Shown: positions 46,470 to 59,400, counted from the first letter of the stretch. The stretch: 64,000 nt of DNA from Bombardia bombarda (GCA_030512295.1 JAULSR010000005.1:2046001-2110000); one strand, 5' to 3'. A program made the numbers and translations. The notes: generated from the sequence alone by a model not told the origin.

Positions 46470-49078
46470 TTACACCGATACTACATCCGTCTCTACCTGA
46501 GATAGCGCCGCCGTTGAACCACCGCCCCCTTCTTCTTCTTCCGTCTTGAGATACGGCGGCGGGCTGACCTCGTCGCCCCCCTCTACCCAGACCTTTGCTA
46601 GTTCCTTTTCGATATCCTCATGTCGAGTCTTCCACTTCTCGACTTGCGAAAGGCGCTCATGCAGCTCCTGCAGCTCGCGCTCAACGTGCATCTTCTCTCT
46701 CTGCGTGCCGATGCGCTGGAGATCCCACTCGTCTCCCCTTTCGCCCATGCCGAGGACGAGGTTGTAAGTATGGTACTTCTTGAGCGAAGCGCGTGTCGAA
46801 ATAGTGATCAAGGCTTTCAGATCAATATTAGCATATCATGACTTGATGACTGACTTGATGAGACTTACTGATTCCCTTCTCCTTGCACGTCTCATACAGC
46901 AGTCCCTCGACATCGCTCGAGACAGCGCTCGTGCCCTCGTCGATGAAGGCATACTGGGGCTCGTGGTACAAAAGTCGCGCGATGGCCAATCTCTGCTTCT
47001 CGCCACCGCTCAGAACATCCTTCCATTCCTTCCTAGTGTCCCAGCCACCCTCGCGGTCGGGCAGGTAGCCGAGACGTGCCTGTTCCAAAGCACGCTTGAG
47101 GTCAGCCTCGCTCTTGCGCTTCTCGCGCATGTCGGCCTCGCCATCGGGATAGATGACCTGGTCTCTCAGTGTTCCGATGCTGAGATACGGCCGCTGAGGG
47201 AGGAACATGATCCCGTCCTCTCCAATGTTCTTCGGCCGGCTCACAAGGCCTCGATACACTGGCCAAAGCCCAGCAATCACCCTCGCGATAGCACTCTTGC
47301 CAACTCCATTGGACCCGGAAATCTATACAGCAAATCATGTCAGCCCCCATATAATTTTAGCCCTGGTATTTGTCGCATAAGTCAAAACATACCAGAAGAT
47401 GATCGCCGCGACGGACGACAAGCGAAAGTGACTCAACCAGCTCATCGCCTCCTTGTGGCCACAAGGCCGGTGCCACGATTGGCACGTTCTCAAGCCGAAC
47501 ACCGTCGAATCCCTTCTGAATAGTTCCCTGCACATCCGATAACGAGTAGAGTTCGTTCTCACGACCCCTTACGTAGTAAGCATTCGCATGAGCCCTGTGC
47601 AGCGTCGAGATCAGCGTGTAAACGCGGCTGGTGTAGCCCGCCAGCTCCGAGAGGTCCTTGATCGAGTACATCATGCGGCCGCCGGCGTCCGCCAGCGAAA
47701 GCATGAGGCGCTTATTCGTGATGAAATCCTTCATGCGGGTGCGCTCGCGCCCATCCTTCTCGCGATGCTCCCCGCGCTCGCTCGCCCCGCCAAGGCCTCC
47801 CCAGGCTGGCAAAAAGACTGGGAGGGACGACAGCAGGTAGCCGTACGCGCTCCAGCTGTACTTGAGAATGAAATCCTCCAGAATGTTGTACCGGATCTTG
47901 AGCATGTAGATGCCCTCCATCCAGTTCTTAAGGGACTTGAACTCCTTGTTCAAAAAGGTCTTTTCCATGTCTGCACCGCCGTAGAAGGCGATCTCCTCCG
48001 CATTGGCGATAAGCCGCGCGTGCAGACCGCGGAAGTCGCCTTCCTTGCGTCCCTCGACGGCCTTTAGCTTTCCAAACGGCGGGGAGAGGCGTCGGAGAAT
48101 GCTGGCTGTCAAAAAGTAGTTACTCAGAAGTCCGGTGAGGGCCAACGGGCCCAAAGACCGGTACAGCTGATAGTTAAAGACACAAATATCAACAAACGGC
48201 TTTCCGAGGGACGAGTAGAGATTCGCAGCTGAGGCGCAGAACAGAGTTAGATCCTGGGTGATGAACTGATCCGCGCCCTGTCCCACGCCGCCGTCTAGGT
48301 TCGCCAGCTTGTAGTAGTTGAGATTATCATTGAGGTACAAGTCATGAATATAGCGGGTCAAGCGCGTCCGGAAGGCAATGGACACCTTGGACTCGAGGAA
48401 CTTAATCATGGCATTGGTATACGACGCGAAGCCGCCGAGCCCGCACCACTTGAGCAAGCCCCACAGGAACAGCTTGCCATTGCCCGCCACGAGGTCGCGC
48501 ACAATCTCGCCATCTAGGCGCGCGACCACCAAGGAGAGATATGTGCGCAACATGAGGAACGCGCCGTGGCTGACGAGAAGACCAGCCTCCTTGCTCGTCC
48601 AGCGCGGGATCATGATGCTCATCAGGCTGAGGAACTGGTGGAGGAAGGCGAGGTTCAGGCCCGGCTTGGTCTGGGCCGATGGGACGTGGCCGTCCCCGAG
48701 GCCCGACACCCTGGGCGGATTCAGGAACAGGCGGCGATGGGCCTCGAAGGTGAGGGCCTTTGTGCCGTGGATGACGACCTTGGAGGTGCCGTCCTTGTAG
48801 GGGACGTAGATGGTGCGGGAGCCATCCTTGTGACGCAGCCACGAGTTGGTGCGCACCAGCTTCCGGCCCTGCTCGTTCTCGACATGCTTGCGCTTCCACC
48901 AGCGCCGGCTGCCCTCGGCGGCCAGTATGATGGAGGTGGCGAGCGCGAGGGTGGCAAGCAGGCGTGACGTCCTGGTCGTGTTTCGTAGGCGGGAGCGGAA
49001 GAGGGTGTTGTATTTCTCGAAGAAGGCCGCGATGGCCTCCTCGGCGGCCGAGTGGCGCAGTGTTGACTGGACTGTCAT
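46470..49078 (-). CDS. Peroxisomal ABCD half-transporter for long-chain fatty acyl-CoA (Pxa1/Pxa2 type)
   Basis: Imports very-long-chain acyl-CoA into peroxisomes for beta-oxidation, normally as a Pxa1-Pxa2 heterodimer. Exons are 49078-47393, 47322-46869 and 46813-46470 (introns GTATGT...TAG and GTAAGT...AAAG), giving 827 residues. The transmembrane half is followed by the family EAA-like motif NAEEIAFYGG. The nucleotide-binding domain has Walker A GSNGVGKS (residues 565-572), the signature LSGGEKQRLAIARLL, and Walker B ending FIDEGTSAV. ITISTRASLKKYHTYNL lies after it. The C-terminal tail contains a predicted coiled coil (HVERELQELHERLSQVEKW) and an acidic end. The Walker B region reads DEGTSAV where DECTSAV is usual. 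I cannot say which of the two paralogues this is. Confidence 0.93.
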
Positions 49079-52000
49079 GATGGGGGAGTGGCCACCAGGG
49101 CAAGGTACCTAACCAGGGTGGTGGGGGTTGTGGTGGTGGTGACTTGTATCCCGATCCTCGGGATCAAGCGCACTATTCCATCAGTGTCGGAGTGCGATGC
49201 GGGGGCCTAGAGAAGAGGAGAAGGATGAGAAGGGAGACAGGAGGCGGGAGGTGGGAGGTGGGAATAGGGTTGTGTTGGTCGTTTTGGTTCGCGTGTCAAT
49301 CGTCGGTCTTTAGGAGTCTAGGTTGCGCTGAGCTGGATCAACGGCGGTGAAACGGGCCTGTTTAAGAGGGAGCGTAGAGACCTTAGGAAACCCTACAAAC
49401 GACGGCCAAAAGGATATAATAAGCCGTAAATGGCGCTTGTTTTCACCGATGCGATGGATGGTTTGCGGTTGTCCGTTCGGACTTGGATGCATGGTGGTTA
49501 GTTCCCAGCTCCCCTGGTCTGGTGGTCTGGCATGTGAATACGCTGCACCTGGGAACATCCCGAGGTGCCGGTGCATTGGTTGGAGCTGGGGCTGCAACCA
49601 GGTCAGTACTAACATTAAGTCTGTTTAGTATGTGCACACGGGTGTGTGGCCACTAACAAATACTGTTAAGGTTGTTACTCACCTTAGCTACCTACCTTCC
49701 GAGCCACAGCACCAGAACAAACGTCATCGGTCATCAGGGGCAATTGGCACCAACCAGGTACTGTCCAGTGCTGTGTACAGAATCCGGGGAGTTCAAGCCA
49801 CCCCAGGAACAACTGCCATGTGTAATCAGAACTAGCGCGTGGCTGGACTGCTATGGTAACCTTTTTTGGCTACAGGAGTTCGGCCACCAAACGATTGCTA
49901 ACGTCGGTGCGACGATGCAAGCCCGAGGGCTCAATTGACTGGAAAGACCTGTTTAAAGGCGCCGTGCCTCCATTGCACTGTACCTTAGCTACGAATGCTC
50001 CGGCCCGAGGCTGCGAGAGCGATTCTACGTATTTCAAAGTCACGACGACTACGGGAAGTGAGATCGTACATGACACGAAAAACGACTTCACGACATTGCT
50101 TCGAGGGTAAGACGGGATCGCGATACATACCGGTATGGGAATCGGCGCTGTGCATACAGACAGTGCGGGACGGGAGCTGCGGGGAACAGCCGAAGGCACA
50201 ACCCAAAGGGTACTTCTCTTTAATGCCCTCTTTAATAATGAACAAACCGAAGTATCAACCCAGTCAGTCCTCAAGCAGGGTCTGTCCTCAAGAGATGCTG
50301 TGATTCTTTGCTCGCTCCTCCCAGCAGCGAGCGCCAACATGGACAGCGACTATGCGCATGTCGTGAGTGGCCAAGAGCGGTCCAAACACATCCATTGGTC
50401 CCAGAGCTAGTCCGTCACGGTGCCGGGCGGTAACATGGCCAATCAGAGAGCCTGAACCGTCCTTCACACTCCCACTCAGACAGCTGTAGCTGACCGGATC
50501 CCAGGCTCTTGTCTGCCCAGTTGAGCCAGTCTCCATTCTGTGCTTCTCTGTCTCCAGACCTTGCCCCCTACTGCAAACCCACTATTACCCCGGCCGGGAT
50601 GCCTGGGAGAGTGGAAGTTGAGTGATGCCAGAGATGCGGGTGGGTTCAATGTGGAGTTGTGAGTCTCCGACAGGGCAATTGGGCCATTATGCTTTTTACG
50701 CAATCACGAAACAGATGCTGAACTACTGGTTGGAGCTACTGGAGCTGCCTTTGCCAGGTGGCTGACCCCTTCTTTACCCGGTTCTCCAGAGACAGCAGGG
50801 CGCTCGTTGGCGAGGAATCGCAATACCTTTGCAATGGATACTGCACTTTAATTCGTACTGAGACCCGGGCAAAGCGGGCCTCGCCCGCTGACGCTGGCGC
50901 TGGCAATTGACAACAGTCGGCCAGTTAGTTGGTCGACAACTTGCCAATGATGCAGCATTGGTTTGACAGCCCAACAGGGCTGGTATAACAACAAACCTAC
51001 CTTAAGGTAAGTATCCCGTACTTCAGGAATCATCGTACAGATACAGTGCCTGGGGTGATCTGTCGCGAGAGTCTCACCTGAACTCTAGGGCAGTCTCGTC
51101 AGTGATGCCTGCCGAGCTAGGGCCTAGCCGATACTAACCTAGGATACCTACGCCTCTCGTGGATGGTTCAGGTACCGACCGACCAGTGGAAATTGGGCGG
51201 GCGTTGGATGTCTGTTGGGTTGCTCGACTCTCCACCGGCACATTCGCGTCATTTACCAAAAATCACAATCCAACAGCGAAACCGGTGGGTTCTCAGAGAC
51301 ACCTACGTAAATCTTCTAGCCTATGGCCTAGGGACCCAATGGGGAGCGAGAGGGGAACTGGTCAAAGTCCATCGAAAACGAAGATACCTAAAAGGGCGGG
51401 TGGTTTTCCTAGCCACCCGCCATGCCATCATCAGTGAATCCAAAGGTGACGGGATGCCACCCGCGGGCGGCGGGTCTGCACTCTGCACTCTGATTTAGCG
51501 ACCCCCCGGGTCTGGGCTGCCTACTTGCTCAGGGCTGTAAGATGATAGGACGCGTTAGTAAAATGACCCGGAAAGGGACCGAGCGCTATCTGATAGCATC
51601 TTATAGCCCTGCACCCACTGTCGCTTTTCTGGTGGCTAATCTCTTGGGGGAAGCCCACTATTCCCTTCTGGTCTATTAGGTGCTCTCCCAGGCTAGCCCC
51701 CCCCAGTCGCTCGTCGCTAGTCGCTGGCCTGTCGGTCGCTCTCTCTTGCCTTTGAACCATCCTGGGCAGAACAGACCCCATCACCTCTTAAAAGTCAATC
51801 ATTTCGCTTGCGCTTTCACGACTTCTTCAGCGTCCGATACGCCCTCTCCCCCTTCTCTTCCATCTGCCTGATCATCGGACTGTTCATCAAACCGCGCCGT
51901 TTCGACCTCTGGTCGGCAAATTTTGGACGTTGATATCCATTCTTGATTATCTTTGTGCCATCTTTCTGGGTAATCCACGCACCGCCTTGTGATTTAGTCG

Positions 52001-52557
52001 GCCGCCTTTCGGTCTCGCGCCCCGGTCTTCTGCCCTTTTGCTTCTTCGACATTCACGCCTGGGATCGATTCCATTGCTGCGTTTTGCGAGAACCGCGCGC
52101 CTCCCGTATCTGCCGATAGACTCGTCCAACTGTGGTAGAACAGTGGTTCGACGCGAGTCCGCCGACCTCGAAGCGCCATACTGCTGACAAAGGGGTTGGG
52201 CTGCGCCGAAAGTCGCCTCGCTGAGATCCCGTCGTCTGATCAGAACAGAGGTGGGTTGCTACTACTTAACTTGTGCAACACGCCCGTGACCGCGCCGCCC
52301 AGAGCCTTCTTCCCGAATCTTGCTGTGCCCTCAAAAGTCGCGTATGCTGCGTGCGTTAATTGGCTGCTCACGAAGCTGTCGGCTGTCACTTACCGCACGT
52401 TGTCGTGCCGTGGCAAGCGGCTCGACACCCGAGGCTCTACACCTGGACGGCCTGGCTTCGCTTGTGTGTTCAAGACCTCAAAGGGCTGCATGCTAATTAT
52501 CTGTCTGCAGAGGCTCGAAGTCACCAATTAATCGACGCTTGCGAAAAGTCACCCGAC
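49079..52557. other. 3.5-kb divergent spacer; the phosphatase gene's 5' exon probably lies at its right end
   Basis: Most of this stretch shows no protein-like ORF. A CTGCACT repeat occurs near 51475-51492. From about 51800 to 52500 it may be the leader of the phosphatase gene: a TCTGCAG acceptor with a GCTAAT branch-like site ends at 52510. I could not choose a first exon. Confidence 0.45.
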
Positions 52558-54169
52558 ATGGTACGGGGAACAGAAGAGAGGGCACAGGCGGCCCTGGAGA
52601 GCTCAAAGGACAAGGAAATGTTGACTGCTGAGGATGGAGCGACCTCAAAGAAGAGTCGAGGTCTCCTGAATGTGCCATCGCGGTCGTCCTCGCAGAGAAT
52701 CCAGCCTTCGCCGACGACTACGGGGTTGAGCGGCGCAACTGCTAGCGACCCACGAGACAGCATTGGCGGGCACTCGAAGGAGTCCAGAGGAAGTAGGTTG
52801 GGACGAAATCGAAATGGCAGCGCATCTAGTAACCGTTTAGGCTTGGGAACAGGACCGACAGCCACACCCGGCACTTCTCAGCCCAGCTCACCGGCGCTCC
52901 CGCAACAAAAGAAAAAGAAGGGCGGCTTCCTCGCCATATTCGGCTGCTGTGGCGTGCCGGATAACGCGAATGGCCTCGACACCGAAACCCCAGTACCGAA
53001 CCACAAGCTCGACAAGATACCCCCCAGGCCAGCGACTGCCAGTCGGAGAACAGCAACGCCCTCAGAACAGCCCTCGGGCAGTAAGACTCAGCTCGACGAG
53101 AAAGATGCGCCACAGCCACTCCAAGCGTCCCAGGAATCCTCAAAGAACGGAAAGCGAGTATCGGGGGTTAGTACCCAGGATCAGTCTACTGTTGGCGACC
53201 GAGATACCGAGTCTAAGCAGACTACGCTTGTTGGTCCAGGCTCAAGCAGCCCGGTGATTTCAGTAGATCCACCGCATACAACAAATCTGGACTCGGAGAC
53301 TGTGGAGGAGGACGTTACCAAGAAGGATGAGGAAGGCGATGTCCCGATGCCTGATGCTGAAGATACACGGCAGCAAACTGCCTCTGGCGCGGCTGAGGAA
53401 AACTATCCTGCGGTCCCCCGCCGCCACCCGGTCCAGTCCCAGCAGTCCCAAATGCGCCAACCACCACACTAATCGAAAGCCCTCCCGTCTTCGCTCCCGA
53501 GCAACCTCAGAAATGGCTCCTCCCCCTCAAGCACCGGAATTCAAGGGGAAGAAGTGCCTTGTCCTGGACTTGGATGAGACTCTTGTCCATAGCTCTTTCA
53601 AAGTTCGTAACTTGCATCTACGTCGTCAAGTCTCATTGGCTAATATCTATCAGATTCTCCACCAAGCGGATTTCACAATACCAGTAGAGATTGAGGGTAA
53701 CTACCACAACGTATATGTAATCAAACGCCCTGGTGTAGATCAGTTCATGAAAAGGGTCGGAGAACTCTATGAGGTGGTTGTCTTTACCGCGTCAGTTTCT
53801 AAGGTACGAAGGACATTTCTTATCGTGGCAACAAGTATGAAATACTAACTTGAGCAGTATGGCGACCCGCTCCTCGATCAACTGGATATTCACAAGGTAG
53901 TCCACCACCGCCTTTTCAGAGAGAGCTGTTACAACCACCAAGGAAACTACGTCAAGGACCTATCGCAGGTGGGCCGAGACCTAAAGGATACTATCATCAT
54001 TGACAACTCACCGACATCCTATATCTTCCATCCTCAACACGCTGTGCCAATCAGTAGTTGGTTTTCCGATGCGCATGATAATGAGCTTTTGGACCTCATT
54101 CCGGTACTCGAGGACCTTGCTAGTTCAAACGTACAGGATGTCAGCTTGGTTCTTGATGTCACTCTTTGA
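52558..54169 (+). CDS. psr1: Psr1/Psr2-type HAD phosphatase (SCP/NIF family), two apparent frame breaks
   Basis: Plasma-membrane phosphatase of the CTD-small-phosphatase family, needed for sodium and general stress responses in yeast. The Ser-rich N-terminal half (frame 1) contains GGFLAIFGCCGVPDNANG, whose Cys pair is a likely palmitoylation site. The Pro-rich linker 53418 to about 53523 reads in frame 3 (PPGPVPAVPNAPTTTLIESP, then QKWLLP). The catalytic part from about 53525 reads in frame 2 (APEFKGKKCLVLDLDETLVH). Each change corresponds to one missing base in a C5 run (53415-53419 and 53522-53526). The HAD motif DLDET is intact. Two normal introns follow: 53603-53653 (GTTCGT...CAG) and 53804-53857 (GTACGA...CAG). 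The conserved core continues to DVSLVLDVTL. The start shown is the first in-frame ATG after the 52510 acceptor; an upstream exon is likely. Confidence 0.8.
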
Positions 54170-55871
54170 AGCATGGCAGCACAGCTCACTACTTATTAAT
54201 ACTTGACTGCCCACTACTCCCGGGCATGTATATGCTCACCATAGCGGGGGCGCTTCGGTCGATATATGTCGAGAGCAAGGCGCAGATCCGCCATACTATC
54301 TAATATGTACAACATAGTATGGCGGATTCAAGCGCCATACTAGAGCGGAAAGATCGAGTCACTGTTGGATGGCCCACCTCCTGAATCAACAATATCTCGG
54401 TTATGAGAACCAGGTCACTCTTACCTCTATTTGGGCCCGGGATGGTAATCGAGGGGCTCGGGATCTAGCTTGGCTGAAAAGAAAAGAGCCCTTTAGGAGG
54501 GAGGTTGGTGTGGTGTGGGCGGGCATGGACAGACAGCGATATATTAAGCCGCCAAAAGCGGTCGCTTCACGGTTCAGAGGAGGAAGGGAAAGGAGAGCAT
54601 TACCAGATATCATTTTTTTTCTTTTGCCAGCGGAGAAGGGATGTACTACGGCCTGCCTGTCTTTGAAGCACAACTTGCGCCAGCAGCAGCCGCCCCTTTC
54701 AAACGATGAAAAGGGGCGTTCAATGTTTTGTTTTCTTTTGTTACAAAGTTTTTTTCTTTTCTTCCTTCTTCTGTTTTTTTTTCTTCCCTGCACCTTTTTC
54801 TAATCCTGTTATCCGGCACATTGTTCAACTATACATGTATATCGAGAGAGTTTCCCAGCCTCAGTGCTGCTAGCTGGTTCGGATGGACGGGCAAGAGGCA
54901 GAGAGTAAGTGAGCAGCATGACGGGGTCTTTATCCCGGTGGTGGTTAAATACTCAATTCTTTTCTTCATTTGACACGGGAAAGAGAGGGAGAGAAAAATT
55001 CATAGGAGAACGAGCGTGCCTTCTTCGGAGCCAAGGATGGAGGAAAGTAAAGGCGAGCTTTGAAAGGGAAAAGGGGGGGTTGTGGTGTGCGACAACTATT
55101 CATGTATCCGAGAGATACTAGATGAGCGAGGTCTCGGCAGCTTAAGTCAATATAACCAGCCCGTCCTTCAGTCTTCTTCCACCCGGCTACATATTTAGGT
55201 AGTTTTCGTATTGGATACCTATGCACTCCATACTGGTGTTCTGCTTACCTGTCGGGCACCAAATGAATGGATTGGGATCGTGTTCTTCTACTCAGCTATA
55301 GGTAGTAAGTAGAACGAGATCACGTGACAGCGTTTGCAATCGAGCTGATCAACAAATCGCGTGCTGGGGTGTCCATGTCCCAAATCACTTGGCAAAGAGG
55401 TTCCCCTTTTTCGGCAACTCCCGTGGGCAACGAAAAGACGTTCTGCTCCAGCGACCGAGGATGCCAAGGCTACCCCCAAGTTGACAGCTGGCCCAATAGT
55501 GCTTCACAGCTGGCATAATATTAAAACGATATGACCCCAACTCCATCATTCCGTCTGGGACTCTGGGGGGCGACGGCAGCCCCACTTAAACGAGGTGGCC
55601 CTGGCACTTCTTTACCAAACCGTGGCCTCAATTGGGAAGCACGGATCATTTTTATTAGGGGGGTGGACATGGAAGTGCATCTCCAGCAGCCAGCCAGCCA
55701 GCCAGCCAGGAGCTTCACCATACGTAGCCCGTAATTATTAACCACGCGACCGCCGGAACGACGACGACAAAACCACATCGACACCACAACGGATTCAATC
55801 CTCCTTGACCGATTCTTTTACTTTCACACACTCTCTACTTTTAACAAATTTTAATAAGCTCTCATCACATC
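54170..55871. other. 1.7-kb spacer phosphatase/sbh1
   Basis: Contains a perfect inverted repeat at 54286-54327, a T/C-rich stretch at 54720-54800 and a CAGC repeat at about 55686-55708. The last 100 bp or so are the sbh1 leader. No other gene is supported. Confidence 0.55.
54286..54327. repeat. Perfect 14-bp inverted repeat (potential hairpin)
   Basis: Arm ATCCGCCATACTAT at 54286-54299 and arm ATAGTATGGCGGAT at 54314-54327 are exact reverse complements around a 14-nt A/T-rich loop. It lies 117 nt after the phosphatase stop, so it is probably in the 3' UTR. A related GCCATACTA occurs at about 54333. Confidence 0.93.
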
Positions 55872-56472
55872 ATGGTATGTTCCATCGCGCCCTTGGTTCT
55901 TGGTCAATTGATGGATTGGATGGGTAGCAAAGCATCGCAACACATCTAGCTAGCTACCGCAACGGAGTCATCAATGCTTGTCACACACGTGCTAACGCTG
56001 CCGTCGTCTCTCCAGTCTTCTCCCCGTGCTTCCTCCCCCACCGGCACGCCTGCCGGTGCCGCCACAGGCGCGAGCACCGGACGCCTGTCGTCGCCGCCGC
56101 CGCCCGGTGGAGCCCGCACCGCGATCCGCCGCCGCGCGGCTGCCGATCAGAAGGACAAGGTCGCGAATGCCCGGCCCAACAGCACGCGCGCCGCGGGCGC
56201 GGGTGGCTCCAGCAGCACCATGCTGCGCCTCTACACGGACGAGTCCCCCGGGCTCAAGGTCGACCCCGTCGTCGTCCTGGTGCTGTCGCTCGTCTTTATC
56301 TTTAGCGTCGTTGCTCTTCACAGTAAGTCGTTGTTCTGGTTGCGGGGGTTTTCTGTTTCAAGGGAGTGGAGGCAGGGAAAGAGGCGAGGGTTACGCATTT
56401 CTTGAGGGAAAGCAAAGCTGACAAGGAATTATTACAGTTATCGCCAAGATCACTCGCCGGTTCTCGAGCTAG
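55872..56472 (+). CDS. sbh1: Sec61 translocon beta subunit (Sbh1)
   Basis: Tail-anchored subunit of the ER protein-conducting channel. Exons are 55872-55874 (the ATG alone), 56016-56322 and 56438-56472, giving 114 residues. Introns are GTATGT...CAG (141 nt) and GTAAGT...CAG. The Ser/Pro/Gly-rich cytosolic tail (SSPRASSPTGTPAG) is followed by the family motif TAIRRRAAADQKDK. The motif MLRLYTDESPGLKVDPVVVL leads into the C-terminal helix (LVLSLVFIFSVVALHIIAKI), and the protein ends TRRFSS. The conserved order and exact phase leave little doubt despite the 3-nt first exon. Confidence 0.95.
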
Positions 56473-59400
56473 ATAAGGAGAAGAAGAATGTCGCAGATAT
56501 AAGAGATCATTTATTGGAGATGGAGAAGAAGGGAATGGGAGAGATAGGCGCGGATACCGCCACCCCTTACCAGCAGCAGCAGCAGCAGCAGCAAGATGGG
56601 GGCTCCGAGCGATGGGCGATACACATGACAAGCTGTGATTTTTTATATTTTTTGGTGGTGCGTTTGCGTGTACGTGTGCGTGCGTTAGGACGGCGATTTC
56701 GGGGTGTTATAACAGGCATAAACATGGGAGAGGACGGGTCAAGAAAGGAAAAGGGGGGAGAGGAAAACAGAAAGTAAGAAAGGCATATGGAATCCATCCG
56801 AATCACCGACTCCTCCTTCTCTATCGTGGAGTGCCACCTTTTTGGGCGGGCTTACGGGATATGCTGTCTGGATTTGAAACATCTATGATGATGAAGAAGC
56901 CCACCCGCACGCCTTCCTTTCTCCTCTGGACTGTTTGTACGATATATAGGTATATCCCGACGGGGCTTTGGTCTGGTTTGGAGAAATAATTCTAGACCAT
57001 TCGGCTCTTGTTCCTTTGTCCTCTTCGAAGTCTGGATTAGAATCCGGTAGATATCGTCTGCTATGGCTTGATGGCTGAACATCCTTACTATGGTGCGATG
57101 GATGGTGCTGGGTATTCTGTCTTGTTCACTCAGAAGCCGCATCTTCAGTTTTGGCCATAATATGGCTAGACTAGCACGAATACTCCCGGAAAGGGCGAGG
57201 AGAATATTGCGAGGGACTCTTTAACTCCTACTTGATCTTCGCCAGGTATAATCTGGTGTATTATTTTATTGTATCTGTCTCCTTGAACACACTGTAGGAG
57301 GAAGCCCGTTGACGATGCACTTAATACATACCTAGGTAGGTGAATAGGAAGCGATGTACTACCTACCTGGGTACCTTACTTACTACCAAGTACTAAGTAC
57401 CAAGTATTCACCTTCCTGTCTGCCTCGCCAACTTCATGTCCCGACTGTGAACATGAAAATGGGTTAGGTGTGTTTTCAAGACAGCTCTTGGCAGAAGTAA
57501 AAATGGTATTTCCTCCTCACAGCATGCCTTCATCATACAGGTAACGGAATCACCACTTCACGTACCACAACACAGGACGTGGTGCTCTCAGTCCAAGCAT
57601 GAATTACCATGTGCATAAAGCGTACTCTGAAGAGAGACATGTCAAAATATGTCAGATCATGTCCGCGGTCTCAAATGCTGTGTATCCACACTTTCCAAGA
57701 TATAAGAGTTCAGAGCAGCATCTTTATCGGACCGAGTCTTGGCCGGTCAGATTGGGTATAACGAAGATCTGATCGAACACGCCTCTGCTGTTTCCATTTG
57801 ATTGGAACTCGCGTGACTGATTCCTGCGAGTCGCTGGCGTGGCTGCACCAATGACTGGGCCGCGCAAGCGAGTGAGGAGGCTTCTGATGCGGCAAACTGC
57901 AGATATGCATATTAGGTAGGTATGTATACCACCACCCCAAACAAATACATGCTGAGGGGAGGCAGTCAGGTAGTCCCGTCGTTGGCCCTACTTTATCTAG
58001 ACAGGTATAAATATATTTCGCCGAAAGGGAGTGGCGGCCGGTGTCTTGGACTTCGTCATCACGCATACCTATATTGCCGAGACAGAGAGCAAAGTGTGTA
58101 TTTGTGTAGGTATGTTCGCTGCCGGCAGCCATGTCTCAACCGACCAGTATTTGCCGGGCTGAAGCCGAAGCTGTGTATTCGAACAGCCAAGAGATCCATC
58201 GAAGCCTGGCCATCTTTCTAGAACATTTTGTTTTGTGGGACGAGATAGCCGCAGAAGGGATCCGACCAAGAAGGGGGCTTCAAAGTGTGCTCAGAGATGC
58301 AAGGGAGGAAGCCTGTTTGCGAGTGATGTGGGTGCAACTGCGGCCAAGAATGCCCCGCCGGCTTGGGCAGACGGGTGTACCTTGCCTCTCTTGCTTGGCC
58401 TATAACGCCGCTGGCTCTGCAAAGGCGGGCCTGCATTGCGATAAATACGCCCATTGCTCTTGATGTTGAGGGTTGGAATTCAGATTTATTAAGCGCCCAT
58501 CTGTGCATTATTATTAAGGTGTCACTTCCAACCGCCCTGGGCCCCCAGTGTGCACCTTGCAGCCTAGGTAGGTGGGATCACGAAGCTCCTATCCGAATCT
58601 ACACAATACTGCATAGGGTGGGAGACCATGACCCCGCTGGGTCCCAGGACACAAAGAAGACGTACTAATAGAGGTCAAAGAAATTTATGTCTCGTCATGG
58701 TCAGTGCAGTTGTTGCTTGGGTGGTGAGGGTGATGGGTTATTACCCCACACTTAAGCATCCATGGGGCCTTGCACAGTATAACATCCCGGATATGGATGT
58801 GATTTGAGGGCGGGGCGGCTGCCAGGTAGGTTCCTAAAGTGCGGGCTCGAGGTGGGGTTGTCGTCGGCCGTCAATGGGGAGATCAATCGTGATGACCGTG
58901 TCCGTGAGTCCGTCTTGCCATCCAACTGGACCTGATGTTTCGATGTGGATGACCCGATATTGCAACCACACTACTGTCGGGCACGTAACATTTGACATGC
59001 CAACCTTCGTCCCGGCGTCCTGTCCTTGGACCTGGGAGCCAGCCCATCCCAGCCCAGCCTAGCCCAGCCCAGCCGCCCTAGGCTGGTGAGCGAGATATTC
59101 CCTCTCTCTTTGCCTGTGAAGCGAACAAACGGGCTGTTCAAGGAACAAGAGAAGGACAGAGACTGAATGGCTCTTGGTGGGACTTGACCAACCTAGGTAG
59201 CCGGTTTGTGCATGTGTACTGTACATGCCCTCTCCCTAACTTGATGCCTAGAAACCTCTCTTCTGGGGCCCAAGATCCTTATTAATAGATAAGGTAGGTA
59301 CCTAGGTAGGTAGATCCCTACGTATATGATATACCTTACTGGTGGAGAGTGACAAAAGAAAGTGACATTCTTCGCTGAGGTGTTTTGGCTGGTTGAGGAA

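Noticed and set aside
58131..58463. 110-residue ORF in the 4-kb spacer before creB
   Set aside because: Random-looking composition and no homology I recognise.
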